This document shows, piece by piece, positions 17,708-27,041 of a stretch of DNA of 64,000 bases. Position numbers and translations under genes: made by a program. The stretch spans positions 124,001-188,000 of the forward strand of contig NZ_FNZG01000004.1 in NCBI RefSeq assembly GCF_900109195.1, given 5' to 3'. Below the pieces are notes generated by a model. It did not search any database, was not told the origin of the DNA, and saw only the letters and a list, made by a program, of their open reading frames with translations. Position 1 is the first letter of the stretch; each line of letters begins with the position of its first letter. Source of the stretch: Pseudooceanicola nitratireducens (lineage in GTDB: Bacteria; Pseudomonadota; Alphaproteobacteria; Rhodobacterales; Rhodobacteraceae).

Positions 17708-18865
17708 TTACAGCTCGATGATGTCGACCTTGCCCTTCCGGGCAGCCAGTCCGACCTTGCCATCGCATAGCTTCAGCGCATCGGTGCCAAAGACCTCTTT
17801 CCGCCAGCCCTGAAGCGCGGGCACATCGCGTTTCCCGGCCGAAAGCGCATCCAGTTCCGAGGTCGCGGCGATCAGGCGCGGCGCCACGCCGGCCCCGTCG
17901 GCCTTGGCCTTGAGCAGCACGCGCAGCAGATCGGCCAGCGCCGGATCCACCTGCAGCTTGTCGTTGGTGCGGTCGGGCTGCGGCATGTCGTCGGGGTCCA
18001 TGTCCAGACCGGCCTGAACGGCGGCCAGGATGCCCTCGGCGATATCACCCTTGCGGGCTTCGCGCAGAAGAAGACGGGACCGCGACAGATCCTTCATGTC
18101 CTTCGGCTTGGTCGAGGCCAGTTCGGTCAGCGCATCGTCCTTGAACACCCGGTTGCGCGGGATGTTGTTGGACTGGGCATAGAATTCGCGGAACTCGGCC
18201 AGGGTCTTCACGATGGCCAGGAACTTGGGCGAAGCCGTACGCGTCCGGATGCGTTTCCAGGCATCCTCGGGGCGCGCGATATAGGTGTCGGGCGAGGTCA
18301 GGATGCCCAGCTCTTCTTCCACCCAGGGCTCGCGCTTCTGCTTTTTCAGCTTGTCGGCCAGGTATTCGTAGATCCGCCGCAGATGGGTCACATCGGCCAG
18401 CGCGTATTTCTTCTGCGCCTCGGTCAGCGGGCGGCGCGACCAGTCGGTAAACCGGCTGGATTTGTCCAGCTGCTGCTTGGCGATGCGTTTCACCAAGGTC
18501 TCGTATCCGACCTGTTCGCCAAAGCCGCAGACCATGGCGGCGATCTGGGTGTCGAACAGCGGTTGCGGAATGACGCCCGCGTCCACAAAGAAGATCTCAA
18601 GATCCTGGCGCGCGGCATGGAAGACCTTCACGACGGACGTGTCGCGGAACAGGTCATACAGCGGCGCAAGATCCAGACCGTCCGACAGCGGATCCACCAG
18701 GACCGCGTTGTCGTCCGTTTCGCCGGGCATCGCCAGCTGGATCAGGCAGAGTTGGGAATAATAGGTACGTTCGCGCAGGAATTCGGTGTCTACGGTGACA
18801 TAGTCGAATTGTGCGGCTTCCTTGCAAAAGGCGGCAAGGTCTTCAGTCGTCGTGATGGTTTTCAT
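17708..18865 (-). CDS. rnd: Ribonuclease D
   Basis: 385 aa 3'-5' exoribonuclease of tRNA and stable-RNA maturation. The DEDD nuclease domain fills the N-terminal half: Exo I VDTEFLRERTYY, Exo II FHAARQDLEIF, and Exo III with the Y-x3-D pattern in KKYALADVTHLRRIY. An HRDC domain follows at about residues 205-285. The start at 18865 matches the family; a 10-residue upstream extension is possible. It is separated from purN by 132 nt and followed by a terminator. Confidence 0.95.
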   Translation of the reverse strand: MKTITTTEDLAAFCKEAAQFDYVTVDTEFLRERTYYSQLCLIQLAMPGETDDNAVLVDPLSDGLDLAPLYDLFRDTSVVKVFHAARQDLEIFFVDAGVIPQPLFDTQIAAMVCGFGEQVGYETLVKRIAKQQLDKSSRFTDWSRRPLTEAQKKYALADVTHLRRIYEYLADKLKKQKREPWVEEELGILTSPDTYIARPEDAWKRIRTRTASPKFLAIVKTLAEFREFYAQSNNIPRNRVFKDDALTELASTKPKDMKDLSRSRLLLREARKGDIAEGILAAVQAGLDMDPDDMPQPDRTNDKLQVDPALADLLRVLLKAKADGAGVAPRLIAATSELDALSAGKRDVPALQGWRKEVFGTDALKLCDGKVGLAARKGKVDIIEL

Positions 18866-18997
18866 ATGGTCAGGTTCGTCCTGAAAAATGCGCAAAATCG
18901 CGCCGATCTGACCCCTATAGGGGATATCGCAGGGGTTGAAAAGCCGAGTTATGCACAGGTCCGAAAAGCCGCCCCCAGACAGGGCGCGGCTGCGGGA

Positions 18998-19618
18998 TCA
19001 GGTGGCCAGATCAGGCTGCAGATCCTGACGGCTGCGATCCCCGCTGGCAAAGCGGCGCAGCGCCTGAGGATACAGCAGATGTTCCTGTTTCAGCACCCGG
19101 GCCGCAAGGCTGTCGGGGGTGTCCCCGGCCAGGATCGGCACCCGGGCCTGGCCCAGGATCGGGCCATCGTCCAGCTCGGCGGTGACTTCGTGCACGGTAC
19201 AGCCCGCCTGCGTCTCGCCGGCCTCGATGGCGCGGGCATGGGTGTGCAACCCACGGTATTTCGGAAGCAGCGAGGGGTGGATGTTCAGCATCCGCCCCGC
19301 ATAGTGGTTGGTAAAGCCATCCGTCAGGATCCGCATGAAACCGGCCAGGCACAGGATGTCCGGTTCGGCCGCGTCGATGACCTGCATCAGCTCGGCCTCG
19401 AACGCGGGGCGGTCGCCCTTGTAGGGGCGGTGATCGACAACGGCCGTGGCCACGCCCATCTTGTGCGCCTTGTCCAGGCCGCCCGCGTCGGCGCTATTGG
19501 CCAGCACCAGCACGGGCCGCGCCGGATGATCCCCCTTCATGCTTTCGACGAGGCGGACCATGTTGGACCCGCCCCCGGAGATCAGGATGGCAACGCGTTT
19601 GTGTGCGTCGGCTGTCAC
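18998..19618 (-). CDS. purN: Phosphoribosylglycinamide formyltransferase
   Basis: 206 aa. It transfers formyl from 10-formyl-THF to GAR in purine synthesis. The catalytic residues are visible: N112 and H114 in [13 protein letters not shown], and D150 in AELDDGP. The N-terminal phosphate-binding loop is LISGGGSNM. The start codon is GTG at 19618 and overlaps the purM stop by 4 nt (GTGA), giving the common purM-purN coupling. Confidence 0.97.
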   Translation of the reverse strand: MTADAHKRVAILISGGGSNMVRLVESMKGDHPARPVLVLANSADAGGLDKAHKMGVATAVVDHRPYKGDRPAFEAELMQVIDAAEPDILCLAGFMRILTDGFTNHYAGRMLNIHPSLLPKYRGLHTHARAIEAGETQAGCTVHEVTAELDDGPILGQARVPILAGDTPDSLAARVLKQEHLLYPQALRRFASGDRSRQDLQPDLAT

Positions 19619-20661
19619 AGAAGGCTGCCCCGATACCGGACGCCCTGCCCCGTGGTGATCTTGCCGATCGGCGTGACGTCATGCCCGGCTGCGGCGAAAT
19701 GGTGCGTGGCGGCCTCGACCTTGTCCGACGGCACGACGGCGATCATGCCGATGCCGCAGTTAAAGGTCTTGAGCATCTCGGCCTGGCTCATCCCGCCCTG
19801 TTCGGCCAGCCATTTGAAAATCGGCAACAGGTCCCAGGCGTCCAGATCGATGTCAGCCCCAAGATCGTCGGGCAGGACACGCGGCAGGTTTTCCGTCAGG
19901 CCGCCGCCGGTGATATGCGCCAGCGCGTTGACCGTGTCGTCCTTGACCGCGGCGATGGCGCCCTTGACGTAAAGCGTCGTCGGGGCCAGCAGCGCCTCGC
20001 CCAGGGTGCCGTCACCCCAGGGGCAATCGGCGTCCCAGGTCAGGCCGGAGGCCTCGACCAGCTTGCGCACAAGGCTGTAGCCGTTGGAATGCACCCCGTT
20101 CGAGGCCACGCCCAGCAACACGTCGCCTTCCTTGACCTCATTCGGCAGGTCGGCGCCACGTTCCATCGCGCCCACGGCAAAGCCCGCCAGGTCAAAGTCG
20201 CCCTCGGGGTACATGCCGGGCATTTCCGCCGTCTCACCGCCGATCAGCGCACAGCCCGATCGCACGCAGCCCTCGGCGATGCCTTCGATGACGCGGGCGG
20301 CATGGTCGACCGACAGTTTGCCGGTGGCGAAGTAATCCAGGAAGAACAGCGGCTCTGCGCCCTGGCAGACAAGGTCGTTGACGCACATGGCCACCAGGTC
20401 GATGCCCACGCCGTCCACCAGGCCGGTGTCGATGGCGATGCGCAGCTTGGTGCCGACCCCGTCGGTGGCCGCGACCAGGATCGGATCCTGATAGCCCGCG
20501 CCCTTCAGATCGAACAGCGCGCCGAATCCGCCCAGACCGGCCATCGTGCCGGCGCGGTTGGTGCGCTTGGCAGCGGGTTTGATCCGTTCGACCAGGTCGT
20601 TGCCTGCATCGATATCCACGCCTGCATCGGCATAGGTGATCCCGTTGGGTTTATCGCTCAT
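19615..20661 (-). CDS. purM: Phosphoribosylformylglycinamidine cyclo-ligase
   Basis: 348 aa AIR synthetase of normal length. It closes the imidazole ring of AIR using ATP. The start [21 protein letters not shown] and the ATP/metal loop ATDGVGTKL are family hallmarks, with further blocks [11 protein letters not shown] and the C-terminal [13 protein letters not shown]. An upstream in-frame extension to 20829 is not conserved-looking. It is first in the purM-purN pair; its promoter should lie in the 275-nt spacer shared with the divergent tRNA. Confidence 0.97.
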   Translation of the reverse strand: MSDKPNGITYADAGVDIDAGNDLVERIKPAAKRTNRAGTMAGLGGFGALFDLKGAGYQDPILVAATDGVGTKLRIAIDTGLVDGVGIDLVAMCVNDLVCQGAEPLFFLDYFATGKLSVDHAARVIEGIAEGCVRSGCALIGGETAEMPGMYPEGDFDLAGFAVGAMERGADLPNEVKEGDVLLGVASNGVHSNGYSLVRKLVEASGLTWDADCPWGDGTLGEALLAPTTLYVKGAIAAVKDDTVNALAHITGGGLTENLPRVLPDDLGADIDLDAWDLLPIFKWLAEQGGMSQAEMLKTFNCGIGMIAVVPSDKVEAATHHFAAAGHDVTPIGKITTGQGVRYRGSLL

Positions 20662-20897
20662 CCTGGGTCTCCGGCTGGTTTGGCCCCCGATAGACCGAAC
20701 ACGGCGCCTTTGTCCACGGGGGCTGTCGCCAAAGGCACCAAAGAAGCGACGTAACGTCACCAGTGCGACCAAAGGCACTGCGCGGCACGCCGCCATATTT
20801 TCGACCCGACTTAGCGTCATCTTAACCACCTAAGCGGTTGTATGGTCGCAATTTCGCAGCGCTGGATTGCATATTCCATTTTGGCGATTGGTCAGGC

Positions 20898-20926
20898 TTG
20901 ACCCCTTTTCGGGCATTCCCTAACAA
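20898..20926 (+). promoter_or_regulatory. Sigma-70-type promoter of the CAT-anticodon tRNA
   Basis: TTGACC (20898-20903), a 17-nt spacer and TAACAA (20921-20926). Transcription would start just before the tRNA at 20937. Confidence 0.7.
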
Positions 20927-20936
20927 CCGCCCAGGC

Positions 20937-21012
20937 GGGCCTGTAGCTCAACGGTTAGAGCAGAGCGCTCATAACGCTTTGGTTGCGGGTTCAAATCCTG
21001 CCGGGCCTACCA
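20937..21012 (+). tRNA. tRNA with CAT anticodon, probably tRNA-Ile2 (lysidine) rather than elongator Met
   Basis: 76 nt including an encoded CCA. The acceptor stem is GGGCCTG/CGGGCCT with two G-U pairs; D arm GCTC/GAGC; anticodon loop CTCATAA; T arm GCGGG/CCTGC. The anticodon is CAT. The acceptor carries C4-G69 and C5-G68, which are the identity pairs recognised by TilS in E. coli tRNA-Ile2; elongator Met usually differs at 4-69. This favours Ile2, decoding AUA after lysidine modification. Automated tools often label it Met. Confidence 0.9.
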
Positions 21013-21041
21013 ATTTCCCGCTTTCCGCCTATCTCCGCAAG

Positions 21042-22049
21042 ATGCGGTTTTCGGATCTCCTCCACCCCACGGAACGGGGGCTGTATTGCCCTGTGGCCGA
21101 CGTCTATATCGACCCGGTCGCGCCGGTGCCGCGCGCGCTGGTCACCCACGGGCACGCCGATCATGCGCGCGCCGGGCATGGGGCGGTGCTGGCGACCGGC
21201 CAAACGCTGGACATCATGGCGCTGCGCTATGGCGCGGATTTCACCGGGGCACGGCAGGTGGCCGGGCCCGATCCGGTTCAGATCAATGGCGTGCAGTTTG
21301 AATTCGCGCCCGCCGGGCATGTGCTGGGGTCTGCCCAAATCCGGCTGAGCCACCGGGGCATGACAATTACCGTATCGGGCGATTACTGCCGCCTGCCCAA
21401 TCCAACCTGCGCCGAATGGCAGCCCCTGCCCGCCCATGTCTTCGTGACGGAAGCCACCTTTGCCCTGCCCGTCTTCACCCATCCCGATCCCATGGGCGAG
21501 ATCGGCAAGCTGATGACATCGCTGCGCGCCTTCCCGGACCGGGCGCATATGGTCGGTGCCTATGCCCTGGGCAAGGCGCAGCGGGTCATCGCACTGATCC
21601 GCGCCGCCGGCTGGGATGCGCCGATCTATATCCACGGCTCGCTTCAGGCGCTGTGCGCCTATCATCAAGAGCAGGGCATCGACCTGGGAGAGTTGCGCCC
21701 CGCCACGGCCGAGACGGTGACCAAAGCCGAGACCGCCGGCCAGATCGTCATCGCCCCGCCTTCGGCGTTCAATTCGCCCTGGATGCGGCGATTTGCCGAT
21801 CCGGTGGTCGGCTTTGCCTCGGGGTGGATGCAGATCCGCAACCGGGCCAAGGCGCGGGGCGTCGAACTGCCCATGGTGATTTCCGACCACGTCGACTGGC
21901 CCGATCTGACCCGCACCATTCAGGAGCTTGCGCCTGAAGAAACCTGGATCACCCATGGGCGCGAAGACGCGCTGATGCGCTGGTGCGAGATGACGCAAAG
22001 GGTTGGGCGGCCCCTGCGGCTGGTCGGGTATGAGGACGAGGCCGAGTGA
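21042..22049 (+). CDS. Ligase-associated DNA exonuclease (MBL fold)
   Basis: 335 aa. A metallo-beta-lactamase fold with H36-x-H38-x-D40-H41 in THGHADHARAGH, plus GHVLGSAQI and a beta-CASP-like middle region. It matches the putative exonuclease that accompanies bacterial ATP-dependent ligases (TIGR04122-type). The start MRFSDLLHPT is just 30 nt after the tRNA. It is one nucleotide upstream of the ligase gene, so the two are co-translated. Presumed to process DNA ends in a repair pathway; not directly shown by sequence. Confidence 0.9.
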   Translation: MRFSDLLHPTERGLYCPVADVYIDPVAPVPRALVTHGHADHARAGHGAVLATGQTLDIMALRYGADFTGARQVAGPDPVQINGVQFEFAPAGHVLGSAQIRLSHRGMTITVSGDYCRLPNPTCAEWQPLPAHVFVTEATFALPVFTHPDPMGEIGKLMTSLRAFPDRAHMVGAYALGKAQRVIALIRAAGWDAPIYIHGSLQALCAYHQEQGIDLGELRPATAETVTKAETAGQIVIAPPSAFNSPWMRRFADPVVGFASGWMQIRNRAKARGVELPMVISDHVDWPDLTRTIQELAPEETWITHGREDALMRWCEMTQRVGRPLRLVGYEDEAE

Positions 22050-22050
22050 C

Positions 22051-23616
22051 ATGAAAGCCTTTGCCGATCTTCTGGAACGCCTGGCCTTTACCCCCGCCCG
22101 CAACGGCAAGATCGCCCTGCTGCGCGATTTCATCGCCACGCGCCCCGATCCTGAACGCGGCTATGCCCTGGCCGCCCTGACCGGAGAGCTGGAGCTGCGC
22201 CATGTCACGCCCTCGCTTCTGCGCAGCCTTGCGGCGGACCGGGTGGACGAGACGCTGTTTGCGCTGTCTTATGATTTCGTCGGCGACCTGGCCGAGACGA
22301 TGGCGCTGATCTGGCCCGAAGGCCCGGGCGGAAACACGCCCGACCTGCCCGATCTTGTCGAGGAGTTGATGTCGACCGGTCGCGCCGCCCTGCCCGGCGT
22401 GATCGCCGCGCGGCTGGACCAGATGCCGGCCTCCGAACGCTATGCCTATCTGAAACTGGCGACGGGCGGCATGCGGGTTGGCGTCTCGGCCCGGCTGGCG
22501 CGCATTGCGGTGGCGCAATACGGCGATATCCCGGTGGAAGAGATTGAAGAGCTTTGGCACGGGCTGACCCCGCCCTATGCCGAGCTTTTCGCCTGGACCG
22601 AGGGCGGGGAAAAGCCCGTGTCCGCCGCGCTCGCCCCGTTCCGGCCCGTGATGCTGGCAACGCCAATCGACCTGGACGAGTTGCGCGATCTGCGGCCCGG
22701 GGATTTCAGCGTCGAATGGAAATGGGACGGGATTCGGGTGCAGGCGGTGGTGGACCAGGGGGTCCGGCGTCTCTATACCCGGACCGGAGAGGATATTTCC
22801 GCCGCCTTCCCCGATGTGATCGACGCGATGCAGTTTGACGCCACCCTGGACGGCGAACTGCTGGTGCGCCGCGGCGATCAGGTCGCCCCCTTCAGCGATC
22901 TTCAGAAGCGGCTGACCCGCAAGACCACGCCCAAGGCCCTGCTGGCCAGCCATCCCGCCGGATTGCGCATATACGACATTCTGATCGAGAATGGGCAAGA
23001 TTTGCGCGAAATGGATTTCAAAAACCGCAGAAACCGCTTGGAAGATGCAGCCCAGCATTGGCCCGACCGGATCGACCTGTCGCCCATTCTGCAGGTAAAG
23101 GATTGGGACCATCTGGCCGATCTGCGCGCCGATCCGCCCGATGCGGTGATCGAAGGCGTGATGATCAAGCGCCGCGACAGCCCCTATCTGGCGGGTCGCA
23201 TCCGGGGCCATTGGTACAAGTGGAAACGCGATCCGATGCTGGTGGACGCGGTGCTGATGACGGCGCAGCGCGGGCATGGCAAACGATCAGGCTTTTATTC
23301 CGATTTCGGCTTTGGTGTCTGGGATGGCGATAGGCTTGTCCCCGTGGGCAAGGCCTATTTCGGCTTCACTGATGAAGAACTGGTCGAGCTGGACCGCTTT
23401 GTGCGCCAGAACACCACCGACCGCTTTGGCCCGGTGCGCGCCGTGGCCCCGAAACTGGTGCTAGAGGTGGCGTTTGAAGGGCTTAACCGCTCCAACCGGC
23501 ATAAATCCGGCGTCGCCATGCGATTCCCCCGAATCTCTCGTATCCGGCGGGACAAACCGGTGGAAGAAGCCGACCGGATCGAGACCCTGCGCGCGCTTCT
23601 GCCACCCGAGGTCTAG
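22051..23616 (+). CDS. ATP-dependent DNA ligase (repair type)
   Basis: 521 aa. An N-terminal ligase domain of about 190 residues precedes the nucleotidyltransferase domain, with adenylation lysine K224 in motif I EWKWDGIR. Motif III region DGELLVRR, motif IV EGVMIK and motif V WYKWKRDP are visible, and an OB-fold domain closes the protein. It corresponds to the PP_1105-type ligase that normally clusters with an exonuclease, an Lhr-like helicase and a phosphoesterase; only the exonuclease is beside it. Its stop overlaps the convergent sensor-kinase stop by 4 nt. Confidence 0.93.
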   Translation: MKAFADLLERLAFTPARNGKIALLRDFIATRPDPERGYALAALTGELELRHVTPSLLRSLAADRVDETLFALSYDFVGDLAETMALIWPEGPGGNTPDLPDLVEELMSTGRAALPGVIAARLDQMPASERYAYLKLATGGMRVGVSARLARIAVAQYGDIPVEEIEELWHGLTPPYAELFAWTEGGEKPVSAALAPFRPVMLATPIDLDELRDLRPGDFSVEWKWDGIRVQAVVDQGVRRLYTRTGEDISAAFPDVIDAMQFDATLDGELLVRRGDQVAPFSDLQKRLTRKTTPKALLASHPAGLRIYDILIENGQDLREMDFKNRRNRLEDAAQHWPDRIDLSPILQVKDWDHLADLRADPPDAVIEGVMIKRRDSPYLAGRIRGHWYKWKRDPMLVDAVLMTAQRGHGKRSGFYSDFGFGVWDGDRLVPVGKAYFGFTDEELVELDRFVRQNTTDRFGPVRAVAPKLVLEVAFEGLNRSNRHKSGVAMRFPRISRIRRDKPVEEADRIETLRALLPPEV

Positions 23617-24902
23617 CGCGCCAGCACGATATCCGCCTGAAGCCCGCCCAGACGGTCAGACTGCCCCAGCCGCAGCACACCGCCATGGGTGCGCGCGATA
23701 TCCGTCGCGATGGCCAGCCCCAGCCCGACGCCCGAGACGCGGTTCTGATTGCGCCCCGGCTCCAGCCGGGCAAAGGGGCGCATCGCCTCGTCCCGCCTGT
23801 CGGCGGGAATGCCAGGCCCGTCGTCTTCCACCCGAATGCGCAGGGATTTATCGGTCATCTGCACCGAGACCTCGGCACGGGTGCCATAGCGCACAGCGTT
23901 CGAGATCAGGTTTTCCAGCGCGCGACGCATGGCAACGGGGCGCAGAAGCACGCGGCCCTCGCCCTCCATCCGGCCCAGGGTCACGTCCGACCCGCCGCGC
24001 GCCGCGTCTTCGACGATGCCGGTGACAAATTCGATCGGGTCCAGCTTGATCGGCTGTTCCGAGGATGTGCCGCGCGCAAAGGCCAGGAATTCGTCGATCA
24101 TGCGCTGCATCTCGTCGACGTCGCGCTCCATGTGCACGCGGTCTTCGTCCTCCAGCATCGACAGCCCCAGCTTCAGCCGCGTCAGCGGCGTGCGCAGGTC
24201 ATGGGACACGCCCGACAGCATCAGGGTGCGCTGTTCGATCTGCCGTTCGATCCGGTTGCGCATGGCCAGAAAGGCTGCGCCGGCCGCCCGCACCTCGGTC
24301 GCGCCGCCGGGGCGATAGGGCACGGTCTGGCCCTTGCCAAAGGCCTCGGCCGCGGTGGCCAGCCGGGTGATCGGCCGCAGCTGATTGCGCAGGTAGATAT
24401 AGGCCACAAGGGTCATCAGCGCGCCGAAAAACGCCATGTTCACAAGTAGCTGATGGGGATTCGAAGCCGACACCCGCGACCGGGAGAAACGGATCATCAA
24501 CGGCCCCTCGGCCCCGTCCAGCACCACGCGCACGATATGATCATCGGGCAGTTCGACGCGGGCAACATTGGGCATCAGATCGCGCAGCGTTTCGATCACG
24601 GTGACGCCGGACAGATCGTACCAGCGACGGATGTCCTGCAGGGCCTCTGTCCCGGGCAGAGGTTCGACGGTGAAATTCAACGCGCGGGCCAGGCGCTCCT
24701 GCTCCTCACCGCTGGCCGAGGCGATCAGCGTCAGCTCATCCGTCAGGCTTTCGGTCATCTGGGTCGTCACGCCTTCGAAATGGCGCTGGATGAAGACGAC
24801 CGAGACGACAAGCTGCACGAAAACCACCGGCAGAATCAGGATCAGCGCCGCCCGGCCATAGATGCCCCGCGGCACATATCGTTTGAGCCAGTCGAAATTC
24901 AT
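23613..24902 (-). CDS. EnvZ-like membrane histidine kinase, orphan
   Basis: 429 aa. TM1 is at about residues 17-38, a periplasmic sensor of about 120 residues follows, TM2 is at about 152-170, then HAMP (LRNQLRPITRLATAAEAFGKG), HisKA with the phospho-acceptor in SGVSHDLRTPLTRLKLGL, and HATPase (N box NLISNAVRYG, G box EDDGPGI, GVGLGLAI). The SGVSHDLRTPLTR motif is typical of EnvZ/OmpR-class kinases. No response regulator is adjacent: it faces the ligase gene and diverges from an MBL gene. The partner and signal are unknown. Confidence 0.9.
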   Translation of the reverse strand: MNFDWLKRYVPRGIYGRAALILILPVVFVQLVVSVVFIQRHFEGVTTQMTESLTDELTLIASASGEEQERLARALNFTVEPLPGTEALQDIRRWYDLSGVTVIETLRDLMPNVARVELPDDHIVRVVLDGAEGPLMIRFSRSRVSASNPHQLLVNMAFFGALMTLVAYIYLRNQLRPITRLATAAEAFGKGQTVPYRPGGATEVRAAGAAFLAMRNRIERQIEQRTLMLSGVSHDLRTPLTRLKLGLSMLEDEDRVHMERDVDEMQRMIDEFLAFARGTSSEQPIKLDPIEFVTGIVEDAARGGSDVTLGRMEGEGRVLLRPVAMRRALENLISNAVRYGTRAEVSVQMTDKSLRIRVEDDGPGIPADRRDEAMRPFARLEPGRNQNRVSGVGLGLAIATDIARTHGGVLRLGQSDRLGGLQADIVLAR

Positions 24903-24954
24903 GGTTTAGGTTGCCCCCGGATCCGTCCGAAAGACCAAACCACAGGAAGCCCCC

Positions 24955-25887
24955 ATGCACCAGACCGACGACTTCAGCCCCATTCCCGGGCGACCCGAGA
25001 CGCTTTCGCCGGGGGTGCGCCGTATCCTGTGCGACAACCCCTCGGCCTTCACCTATCGCGGGACGAACACCTATCTCGTGGGACGCGGGAAGGGCATCGC
25101 GGTGATCGATCCCGGCCCCATGGACGTGGCGCATCAGGATGCGATTCTGGCCGCGCTCGCCCCGGGCGAAGAGATCACGCATATCTTCGTCACCCACGCC
25201 CATGCGGATCATTCGCCGCTGGCGCGCCTGCTGTCCAAGGTCACCGGTGCGCCGGTGCTGGCCTTTGGCGATGTCACGGCCGGCCAGTCCGAGGTAATGC
25301 GCGATCTTGCGGCCCAGGGCGGTCTGGGCGGCGGCGAAGGGGCGGATCCCGATTTCCGCCCCGGTCAGATCCTGGCAGACGGGGACGTCGTCACCGGCGA
25401 CGGCTGGCGTATGCAGGCTATCTGGACGCCGGGCCACCTGTGCAACCACCTGAGTTTCGATCTGGCCTTTGGCGATGATCCCTACGGCACCGTATTCTGC
25501 GGCGATCACGTCATGGGCTGGTCGACCTCGATCGTTTCCCCGCCCGAGGGCGACCTGACCCAGTTCATGCGCAGCTGCGAGGTTCTTCTGGATCGCCCCG
25601 CCCAGGTCTACCACCCCGGCCATGGCGCCCCGATTCAGGACCCGCACGCCCGGCTTCGCTGGCTGGTCGCGCACCGCAAATCGCGCGAGGCAGGGATTCT
25701 CTCTGCGCTAGAGGACGGCCCCGGCGACGCCACCGGCCTTGCGCTGCGGGTCTATACCGACACACCGGCACAACTTCTGCCCGCCGCCGCCCGGAATGTT
25801 TTTGCCCATCTTATTGATCTGACGTCGAAAAACATGGTCTCCCACGACGGCCGTCTGACCTTTGACAGTGTTTTTTCCCGTGTCTGA
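24955..25887 (+). CDS. MBL-fold hydrolase, LACTB2-like
   Basis: 310 aa. A metallo-beta-lactamase domain (residues 1 to about 215) with H81-x-H83-x-D85-H86 in VTHAHADHSP, later ligand regions TPGHLCNHL, FCGDHVMG and YHPGHG, then a C-terminal winged-helix-like segment. This two-domain layout is shared with LACTB2-like ribonucleases and glyoxalase-II-like hydrolases. The substrate cannot be told from sequence. It diverges from the EnvZ-like kinase; tRNA-Asn follows on the same strand. Confidence 0.85.
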   Translation: MHQTDDFSPIPGRPETLSPGVRRILCDNPSAFTYRGTNTYLVGRGKGIAVIDPGPMDVAHQDAILAALAPGEEITHIFVTHAHADHSPLARLLSKVTGAPVLAFGDVTAGQSEVMRDLAAQGGLGGGEGADPDFRPGQILADGDVVTGDGWRMQAIWTPGHLCNHLSFDLAFGDDPYGTVFCGDHVMGWSTSIVSPPEGDLTQFMRSCEVLLDRPAQVYHPGHGAPIQDPHARLRWLVAHRKSREAGILSALEDGPGDATGLALRVYTDTPAQLLPAAARNVFAHLIDLTSKNMVSHDGRLTFDSVFSRV

Positions 25888-25929
25888 GAAGGGAATGAAG
25901 AAAATCTCGGATTTATGACGAAAAGGCTC

Positions 25930-25958
25930 TGGACGCCCGGAATCTCGGTTGCTATATG
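25930..25958 (+). promoter_or_regulatory. Candidate promoter of tRNA-Asn
   Basis: TGGACG (25930-25935), a 17-nt spacer and TATATG (25953-25958), ending 11 nt before the tRNA. The -35 is weak. Confidence 0.45.
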
Positions 25959-25969
25959 CCCCCACATGT

Positions 25970-26044
25970 TCCGGCGTAGCTCAGCGGTAGAGCAGTTGAC
26001 TGTTAATCAATTGGTCGTAGGTTCGATCCCTACCGCCGGAGCCA
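25970..26044 (+). tRNA. tRNA-Asn (GTT)
   Basis: 75 nt with encoded CCA. Acceptor TCCGGCG/CGCCGGA, discriminator G, D arm GCTC/GAGC, anticodon loop CTGTTAA giving anticodon GTT, T loop TTCGATC. All arms pair well. A strong terminator follows 2 nt later. Confidence 0.97.
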
Positions 26045-26046
26045 TA

Positions 26047-26081
26047 AAAAGCCCTAAGTCTTTCGACTTAGGGCTTTTTTG
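26047..26081 (+). terminator. Rho-independent terminator after tRNA-Asn
   Basis: 12-bp perfect stem (AAGCCCTAAGTC / GACTTAGGGCTT), TTTC loop and T-run. A-runs on the other side make it usable in both directions, also for the convergent dehydrogenase gene. Confidence 0.95.
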
Positions 26082-26099
26082 CTTTCTGACGCAGGCCTA

Positions 26100-26969
26100 T
26101 CAGACGTCCTTCAAGCGCTTCAGCAGCGACGAGGTGTCCCAACGGCCGCCGCCCATCTTCTGCACGTCCTTGTAGAACTGATCGACCAGCGCGGTGACCG
26201 GCAGGGAGGCGCCGATTTCGTCGGCCGTGGTCAGGCAGATGTTCAGGTCCTTGCGCATCCAGTCGACAGCGAATCCGTGTTCGTATTCGTCGGCCAGCAT
26301 GGTCTTGTGGCGGTTCACCATCTGCCAGGACCCGGCGGCCCCCTGAGAGATCACCTCGACCACCTTTTCGCCGTCCAGACCCGAGGCCTGGGCGAAATGC
26401 AGCGATTCCGACAGGCCCTGGACCAGGCCCGCGATGGCGATCTGGTTGCACATCTTGGTGATCTGGCCTGCACCCACGTCGCCCATGCGGCGGCAGATCT
26501 TGGCGTAGGCGTCGATCACCGGCGCGGCCTTGTCATATGTGGCCTGGTCACCGCCGCACATTACGGACAGCTGGCCGTTCTCGGCCCCCGCCTGCCCGCC
26601 CGAGATCGGCGCGTCCACGTAGCCGATGCCGCCACCGGCGGCAATGGCGGCCAGATCGCGGGTGACCTTGGCGGATACGGTGGTGTGATCGACCAGGATC
26701 GCGCCTTCCTCCATCCCGGCAAAGGCGCCGTCCTTTCCGGTGCAGACCGACCGCAGGTCGTCGTCATTGCCGACACAGGTCATCACGAAATCGGCACCCT
26801 GCGCGGCTTCGCGCGGGGTGGCGGCGTGGGATCCGCCGTGTTCCTTCGCCCAGGCCTCGGCCTTGGCGGCGGTGCGGTTGTAGACGGTTACGTCATGTCC
26901 GGCGGCTTGCAGATGTCCGGCCATGGGATAGCCCATCACCCCGAGACCCAGAAACGCGACTTTTGCCAT
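26100..26969 (-). CDS. Beta-hydroxyacid dehydrogenase (3-hydroxyisobutyrate dehydrogenase family)
   Basis: 289 aa NAD(P)-dependent oxidoreductase. The Rossmann loop GLGVMGYPMAGHL is at residues 8-20, with the substrate loop DAPISGGQAGAENGQL and the catalytic lysine in GAGQITKMCNQ. The C-terminal helical domain carries KDLNICLTTADEIG. Family substrates include 3-hydroxyisobutyrate, tartronate semialdehyde and succinic or glyoxylic semialdehydes, and these cannot be separated by eye. The N followed by R in VYNRT after beta2 hints at NADP use. It is monocistronic. Confidence 0.9.
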   Translation of the reverse strand: MAKVAFLGLGVMGYPMAGHLQAAGHDVTVYNRTAAKAEAWAKEHGGSHAATPREAAQGADFVMTCVGNDDDLRSVCTGKDGAFAGMEEGAILVDHTTVSAKVTRDLAAIAAGGGIGYVDAPISGGQAGAENGQLSVMCGGDQATYDKAAPVIDAYAKICRRMGDVGAGQITKMCNQIAIAGLVQGLSESLHFAQASGLDGEKVVEVISQGAAGSWQMVNRHKTMLADEYEHGFAVDWMRKDLNICLTTADEIGASLPVTALVDQFYKDVQKMGGGRWDTSSLLKRLKDV

Positions 26970-27041
26970 GGTCTTTTCCCCTTTTGCGGCTTGCCCTATA
27001 GGGGTTTAAGGCAAGAGATCTTAATGACAAGAGGGCGCGCA

